Positions 44,023-52,575 of a DNA stretch of 59,718 nucleotides are shown here, in pieces; position 1 is the stretch's first letter, and each line of letters begins with the position of its first letter. The notes under the pieces were generated by a model. That model saw only the letters and a list, made by a program, of their open reading frames with translations, was not told the DNA's origin and made no database searches. Source of the DNA: Gammaproteobacteria bacterium (GTDB taxonomy: Bacteria > Pseudomonadota > Gammaproteobacteria > Poriferisulfidales > Poriferisulfidaceae); contig JAPONY010000038.1 of NCBI GenBank assembly GCA_026713705.1, positions 1-59,718 of the forward strand, given 5' to 3'. Both the position numbers and the translations under genes were made by a program.

Positions 44023-45807
44023 TTGTTCATTTTACGCCAAAAATCCCTTTCACTATGGCTATTTTCGGCCATAGGCCGGAATTGTTCCAGGATCGCGGGG
44101 CTGGCGTTGCTGGTCGGGCTGGCGTCCGGCTGCCAGTCTTTGCCGGAGCCGGTCGAGACGGCCGAGACCCCGGTCGCGGACCTGATGTACGAACTGCTGC
44201 AGGCCGAAATGAGCGGCTTTCGCGGAGACCTGCCGGGTGCGTTCGACCACTACTACCAGGCGTCCCAACTGACGGACGACCCCCAGGTGGCCTCGCGCGC
44301 CACCGAAATCGCCTTGTGGATGAACGACCCCGAACGTATCGTGAAGGCCGCCTTGCGTTGGCGGGACCTGGTGCCCGAAAACCCGCACCCGCTGCGCGTC
44401 CTGGGCTCCATCCATGCGACCCAGGGGAACCTGCCGGCCGCGCTTGAAGCGTACGAGAAGTCCATCGAGGTGTCGCCGATCAGCTTGGAGATGGACTTGG
44501 TTGCGATCTCGAATTCCCTTTCCACCGAGACGGCCCAGCCGGTCCGGCTCGACATCCTGCGGGCGCTCGCGGAAAGCCACCCGAAAAGCGCGCATGCGCA
44601 TCTCCACGTGGCCGGCATCTCGCGCGTGGAGGGGAAAACGGACGAAGCCCTGGCGGCGGTGCGCCGCGCCTCCGAATTGCTTCCGGAATGGCCGGACGCG
44701 ATCGTGCTGCATGCCGATATCCTGCGCGAACTGGAGCGCACCGAGGAAGCGGTCGCGCTGCTGCGCAGGGCCCTGGAAAAACCGATTCAGAATGCACCGC
44801 GCCTGCGCCAGATGCTGGCGGACCTCCTCAACAGCCTGGGACGCCAGGCCGAGGCGCGGGCAGAATTCGCCCGCCTGCTGGAATCCGACCCGAGCAACCC
44901 GCACTGGCAGATGACCCTCGGCTCCCTGGCGCTCCTGGCCGGCGACTGGAAGGAATCCGAAGGCCATTTCCTCTCGCTCAGCCTCAACCCCCGCCCGTTG
45001 GTGGGCAGCCAGCCGCCGGCGTTCAACCACTCGGTCAGCGCGTACTTCCTAGGCCTGGTGGCCGAAGAGACCGGGGACGCGACGAAGGCCATGGATTACT
45101 ACTACCAGGTCGAGGAGCGGGACTATTTCGGGGTCGACGAGTATTACCAGAAAGCGCGGGTGCGGATCGCGCATCTGCTCCTGGACGCGGGACACCCGGA
45201 TCAGGCGCGCATGCATCTGAAGGTGTCGCGCGGGCGCAGCCAGCGTGAAGAGAGCGTGGTGCAGCTGTACGTCGCAGAGGGCGACCTGCTGTATGGGTTG
45301 AAGCAGTACGATGCCGGGTTCACTCTTTTGAGCCAGGCGCTGAAGGAGTTCCCCGGCCGTGCGTCGCTGCTGTACAGCCGCGCGCTGCTGGCCGAGCGGC
45401 TGGGCCGGATCGATTGGCTGGAACGGGACCTGCAGGCGGTGCTCGCGGAAGATCCGGAGAACCCGCAGGCGCTGAACGCGCTCGGCTACACTTGGGCGGA
45501 TCACAACCTCAACCTTGATCTCGCGCTGGAATATATCGAGCGGGCGCATGCACAGATTCCGGACGATGCGGCGATCATCGACAGCCTGGGCTGGGCCCAC
45601 TACCGGCTTGGCAACCTCGAGAAGGCGGAGGCATTGCTGCGACAGGCATTCTCGCTGCAGCCCGAGGGAGAGATCGTGTCGCACCTGGTCGAGGTGCTCT
45701 GGGTGCAGGGACGGCGCGAGGAGGCGCGCGAGATCTACCGTGAGGCGGTCGACCGGCTTCCAGACAATGAATTCCTGAACCAGGTCGCCCAGCGCTTCTC
45801 CTTATGA
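44023..45807 (+). CDS. Outer-membrane TPR lipoprotein, start uncertain
   Basis: About 594 residues. The lipobox GLASGC gives a lipidated Cys near residue 36 if translation begins at the TTG 44023, and about eight TPR-like repeats follow to the C-terminus (for example NPQALNALGYTWAD, IIDSLGWAHYRLGNLEKAE). No ATG lies in frame before the signal peptide; TTG 44023 is the best I can find and has no good Shine-Dalgarno. The only nearby ATG (44055) is in another frame. This family commonly sits between hemA and lolB in Gammaproteobacteria and may help outer-membrane assembly. The lolB ATG overlaps its stop. Confidence 0.82.
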   Translation: MFILRQKSLSLWLFSAIGRNCSRIAGLALLVGLASGCQSLPEPVETAETPVADLMYELLQAEMSGFRGDLPGAFDHYYQASQLTDDPQVASRATEIALWMNDPERIVKAALRWRDLVPENPHPLRVLGSIHATQGNLPAALEAYEKSIEVSPISLEMDLVAISNSLSTETAQPVRLDILRALAESHPKSAHAHLHVAGISRVEGKTDEALAAVRRASELLPEWPDAIVLHADILRELERTEEAVALLRRALEKPIQNAPRLRQMLADLLNSLGRQAEARAEFARLLESDPSNPHWQMTLGSLALLAGDWKESEGHFLSLSLNPRPLVGSQPPAFNHSVSAYFLGLVAEETGDATKAMDYYYQVEERDYFGVDEYYQKARVRIAHLLLDAGHPDQARMHLKVSRGRSQREESVVQLYVAEGDLLYGLKQYDAGFTLLSQALKEFPGRASLLYSRALLAERLGRIDWLERDLQAVLAEDPENPQALNALGYTWADHNLNLDLALEYIERAHAQIPDDAAIIDSLGWAHYRLGNLEKAEALLRQAFSLQPEGEIVSHLVEVLWVQGRREEAREIYREAVDRLPDNEFLNQVAQRFSL

Positions 45808-46409
45808 GGGGAGCAGGGCTGGGTCCGTTGGCGGCGCTTCTGCTGACGGGTTGCGCTTTGCTGGAAATGCCGGGAGAAGCCGGGGTCGGCGACTCGGGGC
45901 AGGTGCGGCTCTGGGAGGAACACCGCCGCAACGTGGCGGATCTCGACGATTGGGGGCTGCAGGGCCGCTTCGGCCTGCAGTGGGACGACGGTCAGGTCCA
46001 GGGCCGCCTGCAGTGGCGCCAGACGGGCGCCGATTTCGAACTGCGGCTGAGCGGGCCGTTCGGGTTGAACCCGGTGCATGTGAACGGCAACCTGCAGACC
46101 GGCGAGGCCACTCTGCACGACGGGGAGGAGAACATCCAGGGGCAGATCGAAGAGGTCATGCGGGAACGCTTGGGCTTTGCGCTGCCGCTGGCGGAACTGG
46201 TGAACCTCGTGCGCGGCATCCCGGTCTCCGACGCCGGCGAGGTGATGCTCGACGGGCAGGCCCGGGCCCTGCGCATCCTCCAGGGAGGGTGGGAGATCAA
46301 TTACCGCGACTACAGCTGCTGCGAGGAGCCGACCTTGCCCGGCCGGGTACGTTTCGCCCAAGAGGCGATGCGTGGCGTGCTGGTGGTCCGCGAATGGAGC
46401 CGGAATTAG
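45804..46409 (+). CDS. lolB: Outer-membrane lipoprotein LolB
   Basis: A 201-residue lipoprotein with lipobox LLLTGC (Cys 17). The core has LQGRFGLQWDDGQVQGRLQWRQTGADFELRLSGPFG near 46-80 (partly quoted), typical of LolB, which receives lipoproteins from LolA and inserts them in the outer membrane. Its start overlaps the TPR gene's stop, and ispE follows after 3 bases, giving the conserved lolB-ispE-tRNA-prs order. Confidence 0.9.
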   Translation: MRGAGLGPLAALLLTGCALLEMPGEAGVGDSGQVRLWEEHRRNVADLDDWGLQGRFGLQWDDGQVQGRLQWRQTGADFELRLSGPFGLNPVHVNGNLQTGEATLHDGEENIQGQIEEVMRERLGFALPLAELVNLVRGIPVSDAGEVMLDGQARALRILQGGWEINYRDYSCCEEPTLPGRVRFAQEAMRGVLVVREWSRN

Positions 46410-46412
46410 CCG

Positions 46413-47243
46413 ATGCGCCTGTACGCCCCGGCCAAGCTCAACCTGTTCCTGCACGTGACCGACCGTCGCGAGGATGGCTATCACGACTTGCAGACCTTGT
46501 TCCAACTGATCGACTACACGGACTGCCTGACGATCGAGTCGCGCGAGGACGGCCGTTTCGAGTATGCGGACGATGTGGATGTGGATTTCGGAGGCTCCAA
46601 CCTGTGCTTGCGGGCTGCCGAACTGGCGCGCGAGCGCCACCCCGGAGGTTGCGGCGCCTCGATCTTCCTCAACAAGAAGATTGCGGTCGGCGCGGGCCTG
46701 GGCGGGGGCAGTTCAGATGCGGCCGCCGTGCTGCACGGGCTCAACCGGCTGTGGGGTCGGCCATGGAGTATCGAGGAGTTGGCCGCGATGGGATTGGAGC
46801 TGGGGGCGGACGTGCCGCTGTTCGTGTACGGGCGCACCGCATGGGCGGAAGGGGTGGGCGAGAAGCTGACGCCGGTGGACCGCCCGGAAGGTTTTGCACT
46901 GGTTTTGCCGACCCCCTCGATGGTGAGTACGGCCGAGGTGTACCAGTCCCTGCAATTGACACAATGGAGCGCCCCCATCAAAATGGGCGAGATGGACGCG
47001 TATTGGGGGAGCAACGTGTTCGAGGAATTGCTCCGGTCGCGGTTGCCGGAGGTGGGGACACGCCTGGATTGGTTGCGCCGCTATGCGCCGGCAGCAATGA
47101 CGGGTTCGGGCGGTTCGGTCTTCGCGTGGTTCGACGATCGCGGCGAGGCCGAGTCCGTGCTGGCGCTCTGTCCGCCGGAATGGAATGGACGGGTTGCTGC
47201 GAGCCTCGCGTGCTCGCCCCTGTTGGCGCAGGAGGGGGCGTGA
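46413..47243 (+). CDS. ispE: 4-diphosphocytidyl-2-C-methyl-D-erythritol kinase
   Basis: A 276-residue GHMP kinase of the MEP isoprenoid pathway. PAKLNLFLHVTDRREDGYH near 5-23 holds the catalytic Lys region, VGAGLGGGSSDAAAVL near 93-108 the ATP loop, ELGADVPLFVYG the catalytic Asp, and MTGSGGSVFAWF near 227-238 the last GHMP motif. Seven bases downstream lies the tRNA-Gln gene, probably co-transcribed. Confidence 0.93.
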   Translation: MRLYAPAKLNLFLHVTDRREDGYHDLQTLFQLIDYTDCLTIESREDGRFEYADDVDVDFGGSNLCLRAAELARERHPGGCGASIFLNKKIAVGAGLGGGSSDAAAVLHGLNRLWGRPWSIEELAAMGLELGADVPLFVYGRTAWAEGVGEKLTPVDRPEGFALVLPTPSMVSTAEVYQSLQLTQWSAPIKMGEMDAYWGSNVFEELLRSRLPEVGTRLDWLRRYAPAAMTGSGGSVFAWFDDRGEAESVLALCPPEWNGRVAASLACSPLLAQEGA

Positions 47244-47250
47244 AGGATGT

Positions 47251-47328
47251 TGGGCCGTCGCCAAGTCAGGTTAAGGCACGGGGTTTTGATCCCCGCATTC
47301 GCAGGTTCGAATCCTGCCGGCCCAGCCA
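47251..47328 (+). tRNA. tRNA-Gln (anticodon TTG), CCA encoded
   Basis: The acceptor stem TGGGCCG (47251-47257) pairs with CGGCCCA (47318-47324), followed by the discriminator G and encoded CCA (47326-47328). The anticodon stem CGGGG/CCCCG encloses the loop TTTTGAT, giving anticodon TTG for glutamine. The T arm GCAGGTTCGAATCCTGC is canonical. It lies between ispE and prs, its usual gammaproteobacterial place. Confidence 0.96.
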
Positions 47329-47357
47329 TTTTCCCCAATTCATGGACGGGAACCTAA

Positions 47358-48314
47358 ATGAGTGACTATGACGACTTGGTGGTGTTCAGCGGAAACGCCA
47401 ACCCGGCGCTTGCGCGAAAGATCGCCCAATACCTCAGTATCCCGCTGGGCAAGGCCGACATCGGTCGCTTCAGCGACGACGAGGTGCGCGTGGAGATCAA
47501 TGAAAACGTCCGCGGCAAGGACGTGTTCATCTTGCAGCCGACCTGTCGGCCGACCAACGAGAACCTGATGGAGCTGGTGATCATCGTGGATGCGCTGCGC
47601 CGTTCCTCGGCCAACCGCATCACCGCGGTGGTGTCGTATTTCGGCTATTCGCGGCAGGACCGCCGGGCCCGCTCGGGACGCGTGCCGATCTCGGCCAAGC
47701 TGGCAGCGAACATCATCACTGCAGCCGGGGTCGACCGGGTGCTGACCATCGATCTGCACGCCGACCAGGAGCAGGGGTTCTTCGATATCCCGGTCGATAA
47801 CATCTACGCCTCGCCGATCCTGATCAAGGATATTTGGCACCGGGACGGGAGCGACAGACTGGTGACGGTGTCGCCGGACATCGGCGGGGTGGTGCGCGCC
47901 CGCGCGTTCGCCAAGCAACTCGGCAGCGAACTCGCCATCATCGACAAGCGACGCCCGAATCCCAACGAGTCGGAAGTCATGAACATCATCGGCGAGGTCG
48001 AGGGCATGTCCTGCGTGATGGTCGACGACATGGTGGACACGGCGGGAACGTTGTGCCATGCGGCCGCAGCCCTGAAGGAGCGGGGAGCCACGCGGGTGGT
48101 CGCCTATGTCACGCACCCGGTGCTGTCGGGCCGGGCCATTGAGAACTTGACGGATTCGACGCTGGACGAACTGGTCGTCACGGACACCATCCCGTTGAGC
48201 GAGGAGGCCGAGGGCTGCGACCGGATCCGGGTGCTCAGCGTATCCGAGCTGCTGGCGGAGTCGATTTCCCGCATTCATCGGAACGAATCGATCAGCACGC
48301 TGTTTATTGAGTGA
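47358..48314 (+). CDS. prs: Ribose-phosphate pyrophosphokinase
   Basis: A 318-residue enzyme making PRPP from ribose 5-phosphate and [20 protein letters not shown] near 9-25, [25 protein letters not shown] near 94-118, [17 protein letters not shown] near 133-149, and the PRPP-binding [13 protein letters not shown] near 217-229 are all standard. rplY and pth normally follow in many relatives; here accessory genes follow instead. Confidence 0.94.
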   Translation: MSDYDDLVVFSGNANPALARKIAQYLSIPLGKADIGRFSDDEVRVEINENVRGKDVFILQPTCRPTNENLMELVIIVDALRRSSANRITAVVSYFGYSRQDRRARSGRVPISAKLAANIITAAGVDRVLTIDLHADQEQGFFDIPVDNIYASPILIKDIWHRDGSDRLVTVSPDIGGVVRARAFAKQLGSELAIIDKRRPNPNESEVMNIIGEVEGMSCVMVDDMVDTAGTLCHAAAALKERGATRVVAYVTHPVLSGRAIENLTDSTLDELVVTDTIPLSEEAEGCDRIRVLSVSELLAESISRIHRNESISTLFIE

Positions 48315-48327
48315 GGGCGCGTCGGGT

Positions 48328-48357
48328 CGGTACCGGGCTTTTCCTTCAGCGGTACCG
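48328..48357 (+). repeat. Inverted repeat CGGTACCG x2 after prs
   Basis: CGGTACCG occurs at 48328-48335 and 48350-48357; each copy is itself palindromic and together they can form an 8-bp stem with a 14-base loop. There is no T-run after the second copy, which lies next to the Shine-Dalgarno of the following gene, so it is not a simple intrinsic terminator. Confidence 0.4.
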
Positions 48358-48371
48358 GAGGCGGAGCGATC

Positions 48372-48851
48372 ATGAACAATCGGGAGAAGAAAAGGACGCT
48401 CAAGCTGGCGAAAATGATTCGCGAGCTCCCTGAAGACCAGTACGACCAGTCGGTCATGGGCCTGGACTGGAAAAGCCCAGGTGACATTTTCTTCCATGCG
48501 GCGCGGATTTTCGGGGACCACCGGAGAATTCGGGACATGGACCAGGACGACATTGTGCGGGAGGCGCTCAGGGTCATGGGCTGGGACCGTTTTTTCTCGC
48601 TGGAGCCGCTGTACTATCCCTTTCCCTTCGGCGATCGGAAGCCGACCCGGGAGGAGGCGGCCCGGATGCTGGAATTGCTGGTCGCAAGTGGAGGTTGCCA
48701 TTGGATTCGAGAAGAGGATTTTCCGACGGAAGAAGAGTTGAAAGACCCGAAAAAGTTAAGCGAGGAGTTGAGCCTTCAGCGAGCCCAGCAGATTCTGGAG
48801 GCGGGGCAGGAATTGCTGAGGGACCCGGGGAAAGATGACGCGATCCACTGA
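48372..48851 (+). CDS. Hypothetical protein, 159 aa
   Basis: A soluble, highly charged, mostly helical protein with a good Shine-Dalgarno (GGAGGCGGAG) before the ATG. No signal peptide or membrane segment. The order is an N-terminal lysine-rich helix, the motif LPEDQYDQSVMGLDWKSPGDIFFHAARIFGDHRRI near 20-54 (partly quoted), and a C-terminal acidic helix. I recognise no family. It sits between prs and the R-M genes, at the left border of the accessory block. Confidence 0.6.
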   Translation: MNNREKKRTLKLAKMIRELPEDQYDQSVMGLDWKSPGDIFFHAARIFGDHRRIRDMDQDDIVREALRVMGWDRFFSLEPLYYPFPFGDRKPTREEAARMLELLVASGGCHWIREEDFPTEEELKDPKKLSEELSLQRAQQILEAGQELLRDPGKDDAIH

Positions 48852-48968
48852 CACCGTAACCGGCGCAGAAACAAGCCAAATAGGGAGTGGTAGTATTAGC
48901 GGCAGGATAGGATGGCAAACCTATCCCCAAAACTTCGCGGATCCGATTGCATTCAGGGAGGATCTAAC

Positions 48969-51170
48969 ATGGAGGTCTCTTCGCGGATGCGGAGCGAATC
49001 CAAGCAACTCGAATTGCTCGGCGGCAGGTCGACAAATGTTCTGATTTCTCCGACTGGTGGCCAACGAGCCATTGAAGACGAAGACTTCCCATTTGAGAAG
49101 TTAAGCCAGATTGCGGAGGCAGAGAGCTGGCGCAAAGAGATCAACCGACCTACTTACCACATCCATAAATGGTGGGCGCACCGGCTGGGTTCGGTCTTCC
49201 GGGCCATTGCGATTGCCGCATTCGCGCCGGCGGGGTCGGATGTCCTTGACCTTTTCTACCGACGTACGCGGATTCCAGGGCAGATCGTTTTCGACCCTTT
49301 CATGGGAAGCGGAACGACCGTTGGCGAGGTAGCCAAACTAGGAGGCAGGGCGATTGGACGGGATATCAATCCCGTTGCTCATTTCTTGGTGCAAAATGCC
49401 TTGGCGTCTCACGACCGGCAAGCCATTCTGGCTACGTTCCGGGCGATAGACGAAGATGTAGGCAATTTGATTCGACACCACTACAAAACCATCCTCTCCG
49501 ATGGGACTTCAGTAGACGTACTGGGCTTTTTCTGGGTCAAGACGCTGGTCTGCCCGGAATGTTCCGAAGATGTTGATCTGTTCTCCTCGTATGTCTTCGC
49601 TCGGCACGCTTATCCGAGTCGCCATCCAACGGCTCGGGCGGTTTGCCCGCAGTGTGGTGGCGTCAATCAGGTGCGCTACGATTCTAAGGAAGAGGAATGC
49701 GGAACCTGCGGCGAATCTTTCAACCCCCAGGCCGGTCCGGCTCAAGGGAAGAATGCCCGATGCTCGTCCTGTCAGCATGTATTTCCAATCGTGCAGCGGG
49801 TCCGAGAAAGTGAGGCCCCCCCTCGCCACAGACTCTACGCGAAGTTGGTTCTGATGCCGGATGGAACCAAGCAGTATCTCCCCGCGACCGAAGAAGACCA
49901 GGCCCGGTATCAGGCAGCAGAAGAGGAACTGGACAGAAGAGGAAATCCGTTTCCCGTCGTCGAAATCAAGGCGGGCTACAACACCAATCAGGCCCTTGGC
50001 TACAACTACCGGCATTGGCACAACATGTTCAATGCTCGTCAGCTCTTGTGCCTGTCCATCCTTGCGGACCGAATTCGGGCCATCGAAAACCCCGACCTGA
50101 AGAGTCTTTTTACCTGCCTTTTTTCGGGGGCACTGGAATTCAACAATCAGTTCGCTTCGTATAAGGGCGAAGGGACAGGCGCGGTCCGGCACATGTTCGC
50201 TCACCACATCCTGAAACCCGAACGGACTCCTTTGGAAGCCAACCTGTGGGGCACGCCCAAGAGTTCAGGATCGTTCTCCACGATGTTCGAGGGTAGGATC
50301 CGACGAGCCCTGGACTATGCCGAGGACCCATTCGAGATCAGTCCACCAGAGGGTGGAAGGAAGTCCGTCAAGGTCTTCGGGCTGTCGGAACGCCTAGGCT
50401 GCGATCTTGCCGAGGGTTACCGGGATTTCGAGAGCGGAAAGCCGGTGTATCTATCCTGCGGGGATTCGAGCTGTACGGATTTGCCCGACCAGTCCGTCGA
50501 TGCGGTCATCACGGACCCGCCGTTTTTCGACAATGTCCATTACTCGCAATTGGCGGATTTCTTCCATGTCTGGCAACGGCATATCTTGGGGACGGTCGGG
50601 CAGAGGGAAAGCGAGACGACCCGTGCCGACGGTGAGGTTCAGAATGGTGATGCGGCAGCATTCACGTCGCGGTTGGAGAGTGTCTGGCAGGAAACCCGCC
50701 GCGTCCTAAAAGACGGCGGCCTGCTGGTTTTCACCTATCATCATTCCCGGCCCGACGGTTGGCGAGCAGTTCTTGAGGCTCTTATGGACACCGGCTTCGT
50801 CATTACGGCGACCCATCCCGTCAAGGCGGAAATGTCGGTTGCCATGCCCAAACATCAGGCGAAAGAACCGATTGATCTTGATATCATCATCGTGTGCAGG
50901 AAGCGCCTTGCTTCGGCTAGGCCGCAGCAGGTCGTCGATTGGCTGAAGGCGGCCGAACACCAAGTCGCAAGGTTGAAGACGGCGGGAAGGGGGCTTAGCC
51001 GTAATGATGTGCTTGTTATCCTAATGGCTCAATTTCTGCGCTATCTTTCATACGGGGATTCGGCACAGGAATCCATACGGCTTCTTGACGAAAGCATGGA
51101 TGAGGTCAATCGACAGGTTGGATGCCTGCACGGAACAGAGCAATTGGAAGTCAGAGGGAAGGCGGCATAA
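48969..51170 (+). CDS. Zn-ribbon adenine-specific-type DNA methyltransferase (COG1743-like)
   Basis: A 733-residue protein starting at the ATG 48969, preceded by GGGAGGA; the frame is open to 48912. ESWRKEINRPTYHIHKWWAHR near 55-75 is typical of COG1743 methylases. The SAM motif DPFMGSGTTVGEV is near 109-121. Four CxxC pairs (CPEC about 195, CPQC about 226, CGTC about 246, CSSC about 265) form zinc ribbons within a large insert that likely recognises the target. The catalytic ITDPPFFDNV is near 513-522. The motif order I...TRD...IV is alpha-type. A small endonuclease follows after two bases, so the pair should be a restriction-modification system. Target sequence unknown. Confidence 0.85.
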   Translation: MEVSSRMRSESKQLELLGGRSTNVLISPTGGQRAIEDEDFPFEKLSQIAEAESWRKEINRPTYHIHKWWAHRLGSVFRAIAIAAFAPAGSDVLDLFYRRTRIPGQIVFDPFMGSGTTVGEVAKLGGRAIGRDINPVAHFLVQNALASHDRQAILATFRAIDEDVGNLIRHHYKTILSDGTSVDVLGFFWVKTLVCPECSEDVDLFSSYVFARHAYPSRHPTARAVCPQCGGVNQVRYDSKEEECGTCGESFNPQAGPAQGKNARCSSCQHVFPIVQRVRESEAPPRHRLYAKLVLMPDGTKQYLPATEEDQARYQAAEEELDRRGNPFPVVEIKAGYNTNQALGYNYRHWHNMFNARQLLCLSILADRIRAIENPDLKSLFTCLFSGALEFNNQFASYKGEGTGAVRHMFAHHILKPERTPLEANLWGTPKSSGSFSTMFEGRIRRALDYAEDPFEISPPEGGRKSVKVFGLSERLGCDLAEGYRDFESGKPVYLSCGDSSCTDLPDQSVDAVITDPPFFDNVHYSQLADFFHVWQRHILGTVGQRESETTRADGEVQNGDAAAFTSRLESVWQETRRVLKDGGLLVFTYHHSRPDGWRAVLEALMDTGFVITATHPVKAEMSVAMPKHQAKEPIDLDIIIVCRKRLASARPQQVVDWLKAAEHQVARLKTAGRGLSRNDVLVILMAQFLRYLSYGDSAQESIRLLDESMDEVNRQVGCLHGTEQLEVRGKAA

Positions 51171-51172
51171 CC

Positions 51173-51904
51173 GTGTCAAAGGCGCTGGTCATTTTTGAAG
51201 CTTGCGTTCAGGCTATTCGGGTGGGCACATTGATTGAACGGGAGGGACAGAAGGACAAGGAATTCCATTTCCAGAACTGGTTCGCGAGTCGTCTGGACGA
51301 GCTCGGGCTCCACTACGATTCGCCGGGAAGGAACACATATCCCGACTTCTGTCTGGTCAACTCGGCCGAGGGTTTCGAACTGAAAGGATTGGCCTATCCG
51401 GGCCGATCAGCCAACTACGACTGCAACAGCCAAGTTCCCCGAGGCGAACACAATGGACGGCAGATCTTCTATGTCTTTGGACGCTATCCGAAAGAGCCGG
51501 ATGGCGACCGCTACCCGGTGCTCGACTTCGTCATGTGCCATGGAGAGTTCCTGAATGCTGATAGTACCTATGTGCACAAGAACGAAAGTTTTAAGGGATT
51601 CGGGAGCTACGGTGATATTCTGGTGCGAGACCGGAAGATGTACGTGGCTCCGACACCATTTGCCCTAGTGGAAGGTACAGCCCACCAGCGGACTCTTATC
51701 GTTCCTGCCGAGCATGCCATTGATGGCCCATTTGTCTGTGTTGGTGAAGTGGTCAGGAGGGAAGCGAATGAAATTGTGGTGGCTTACCAATTCGACTTGC
51801 GCAGCAACGAGATCTCTACGGCCACTGTTCTCAACCCCAATGCAGGTAAGGAGCATACTTTTTCTGTTTACCGCTTGCAAGGCGACCCGACTGAGCCTGT
51901 CTGA
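51173..51904 (+). CDS. Putative type II restriction endonuclease (PD-(D/E)XK)
   Basis: A 243-residue protein, taking the GTG at 51173 just after the methylase stop, with GAAGG upstream; the frame is open to an ATG at 51122 inside the methylase. TYPDFCLVN near 55-63 and GFELKGLAYPG near 67-77 give the catalytic D...E-x-K set. The rest (CNSQVPRGEHNGRQIFYVFGRYP) looks like the alpha/beta core. It is paired with the methylase and presumably cleaves the same unmethylated site. I know no close named homolog. Confidence 0.75.
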   Translation: MSKALVIFEACVQAIRVGTLIEREGQKDKEFHFQNWFASRLDELGLHYDSPGRNTYPDFCLVNSAEGFELKGLAYPGRSANYDCNSQVPRGEHNGRQIFYVFGRYPKEPDGDRYPVLDFVMCHGEFLNADSTYVHKNESFKGFGSYGDILVRDRKMYVAPTPFALVEGTAHQRTLIVPAEHAIDGPFVCVGEVVRREANEIVVAYQFDLRSNEISTATVLNPNAGKEHTFSVYRLQGDPTEPV

Positions 51905-51990
51905 TGCAAACAGCGAGTAACCGATTTTGAAAACCTCAGGTTAGTTTGCAGTTACTAATTGAAACCAGGAAGACAGTTGCGCGGGTGGGA

Positions 51991-52007
51991 GGGCACTGAC
52001 AGTGCCC
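51991..52007. repeat. Perfect palindrome GGGCACTG-A-CAGTGCCC
   Basis: Eight-base arms around a single central A, located just before the -10-like TATAAT at 52023-52028 and the structured region at 52030. A dyad this close to a promoter suits a repressor or regulator site. It has no T-run, so it is not a terminator. Confidence 0.6.
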
Positions 52008-52029
52008 AAAGAGGAATCGGTATATAATT

Positions 52030-52129
52030 GGAGTCCCGGTTGGCTGCTTCTGGTTCACCCTTGGGTGAATCACGTCACCGCCGATCTAACCGCTTCCCGC
52101 GGTTAGATATAGCGCCGACCGGGACCTCC
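52030..52129 (+). ncRNA. Candidate structured RNA: three-way junction between the R-M genes and vapBC
   Basis: Part of a 431-base gap (51905-52335) without protein genes. P1: 52033-52044 pairs with 52114-52125 (12 bp, one G-U), extended outward by 52030-52032 with 52127-52129 around a bulged C. P2: 52052-52059 pairs with 52064-52071 (8 bp, one G-U, loop CTTG). P3: 52084-52093 pairs perfectly with 52099-52108 (10 bp, five-base loop). Joining strands are 7, 12 and 5 bases. A TATAAT (52023-52028) lies just upstream. Smaller hairpins continue at about 52160-52202; 52203-52335 holds nothing I recognise. I know no RNA family that it matches. A short mobile palindromic repeat with 15-base ends is the main alternative. 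Confidence 0.45.
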
Positions 52130-52335
52130 CAGTTTCTAATATTGAAGGCCGAGGTTTCTCGTCCGAGCGGACGTCCAGGAACCTTACATGGCATGGTTCT
52201 TCCGAAAAAACTCTCGGGGGTTATGCCATTTCCAAAACCTGAAAAACAGAACCAAGCGTAACTTGAGCCTATGCTAGCGGTGCTTTTCCCCTGCCATAAT
52301 AGACATATAAAAATATCTATGATATGGTTTTCCAT

Positions 52336-52575
52336 ATGAAAACGACTCTCAATATAGACGAAACCGTCATGCGGCAACTGAAAGAGGAAGCCGCACGACG
52401 GGGCACAACCATGTCCGCCCTCGTGGAGGCGGGACTCAGGCGTATCCTCGCGGCACCTTCGCTCCTTAAAACCGAATCGAATACTCCACGGCAACTCCCG
52501 ACGTGGGATAGCGGAGGGTTCCGGATCGATGTTGCTAACCGTGAAGAACTCTATCGGCTACTGGACGAGGAATAA
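52336..52575 (+). CDS. vapB: VapB-type ribbon-helix-helix antitoxin
   Basis: A 79-residue protein; I take the ATG at 52336 (MKTTLNIDETVMRQLKEEAARRGTTMSALVEAGLRRIL) over the in-frame ATG at 52324. MKTTLNID...MSALVEAGLR is the ribbon-helix-helix DNA-binding fold. The acidic C-terminus (IDVANREELYRLLDEE) should wrap the PIN toxin encoded immediately next. It would autoregulate the operon. Neither ATG has a strong Shine-Dalgarno. Confidence 0.85.
   Translation: MKTTLNIDETVMRQLKEEAARRGTTMSALVEAGLRRILAAPSLLKTESNTPRQLPTWDSGGFRIDVANREELYRLLDEE

Noticed and set aside
44055-44447. A 130-codon frame starting with ATG in the TPR gene region
   Set aside because: Out of frame with the lipobox and TPR repeats; Arg/Gly/Ala-rich shadow composition.
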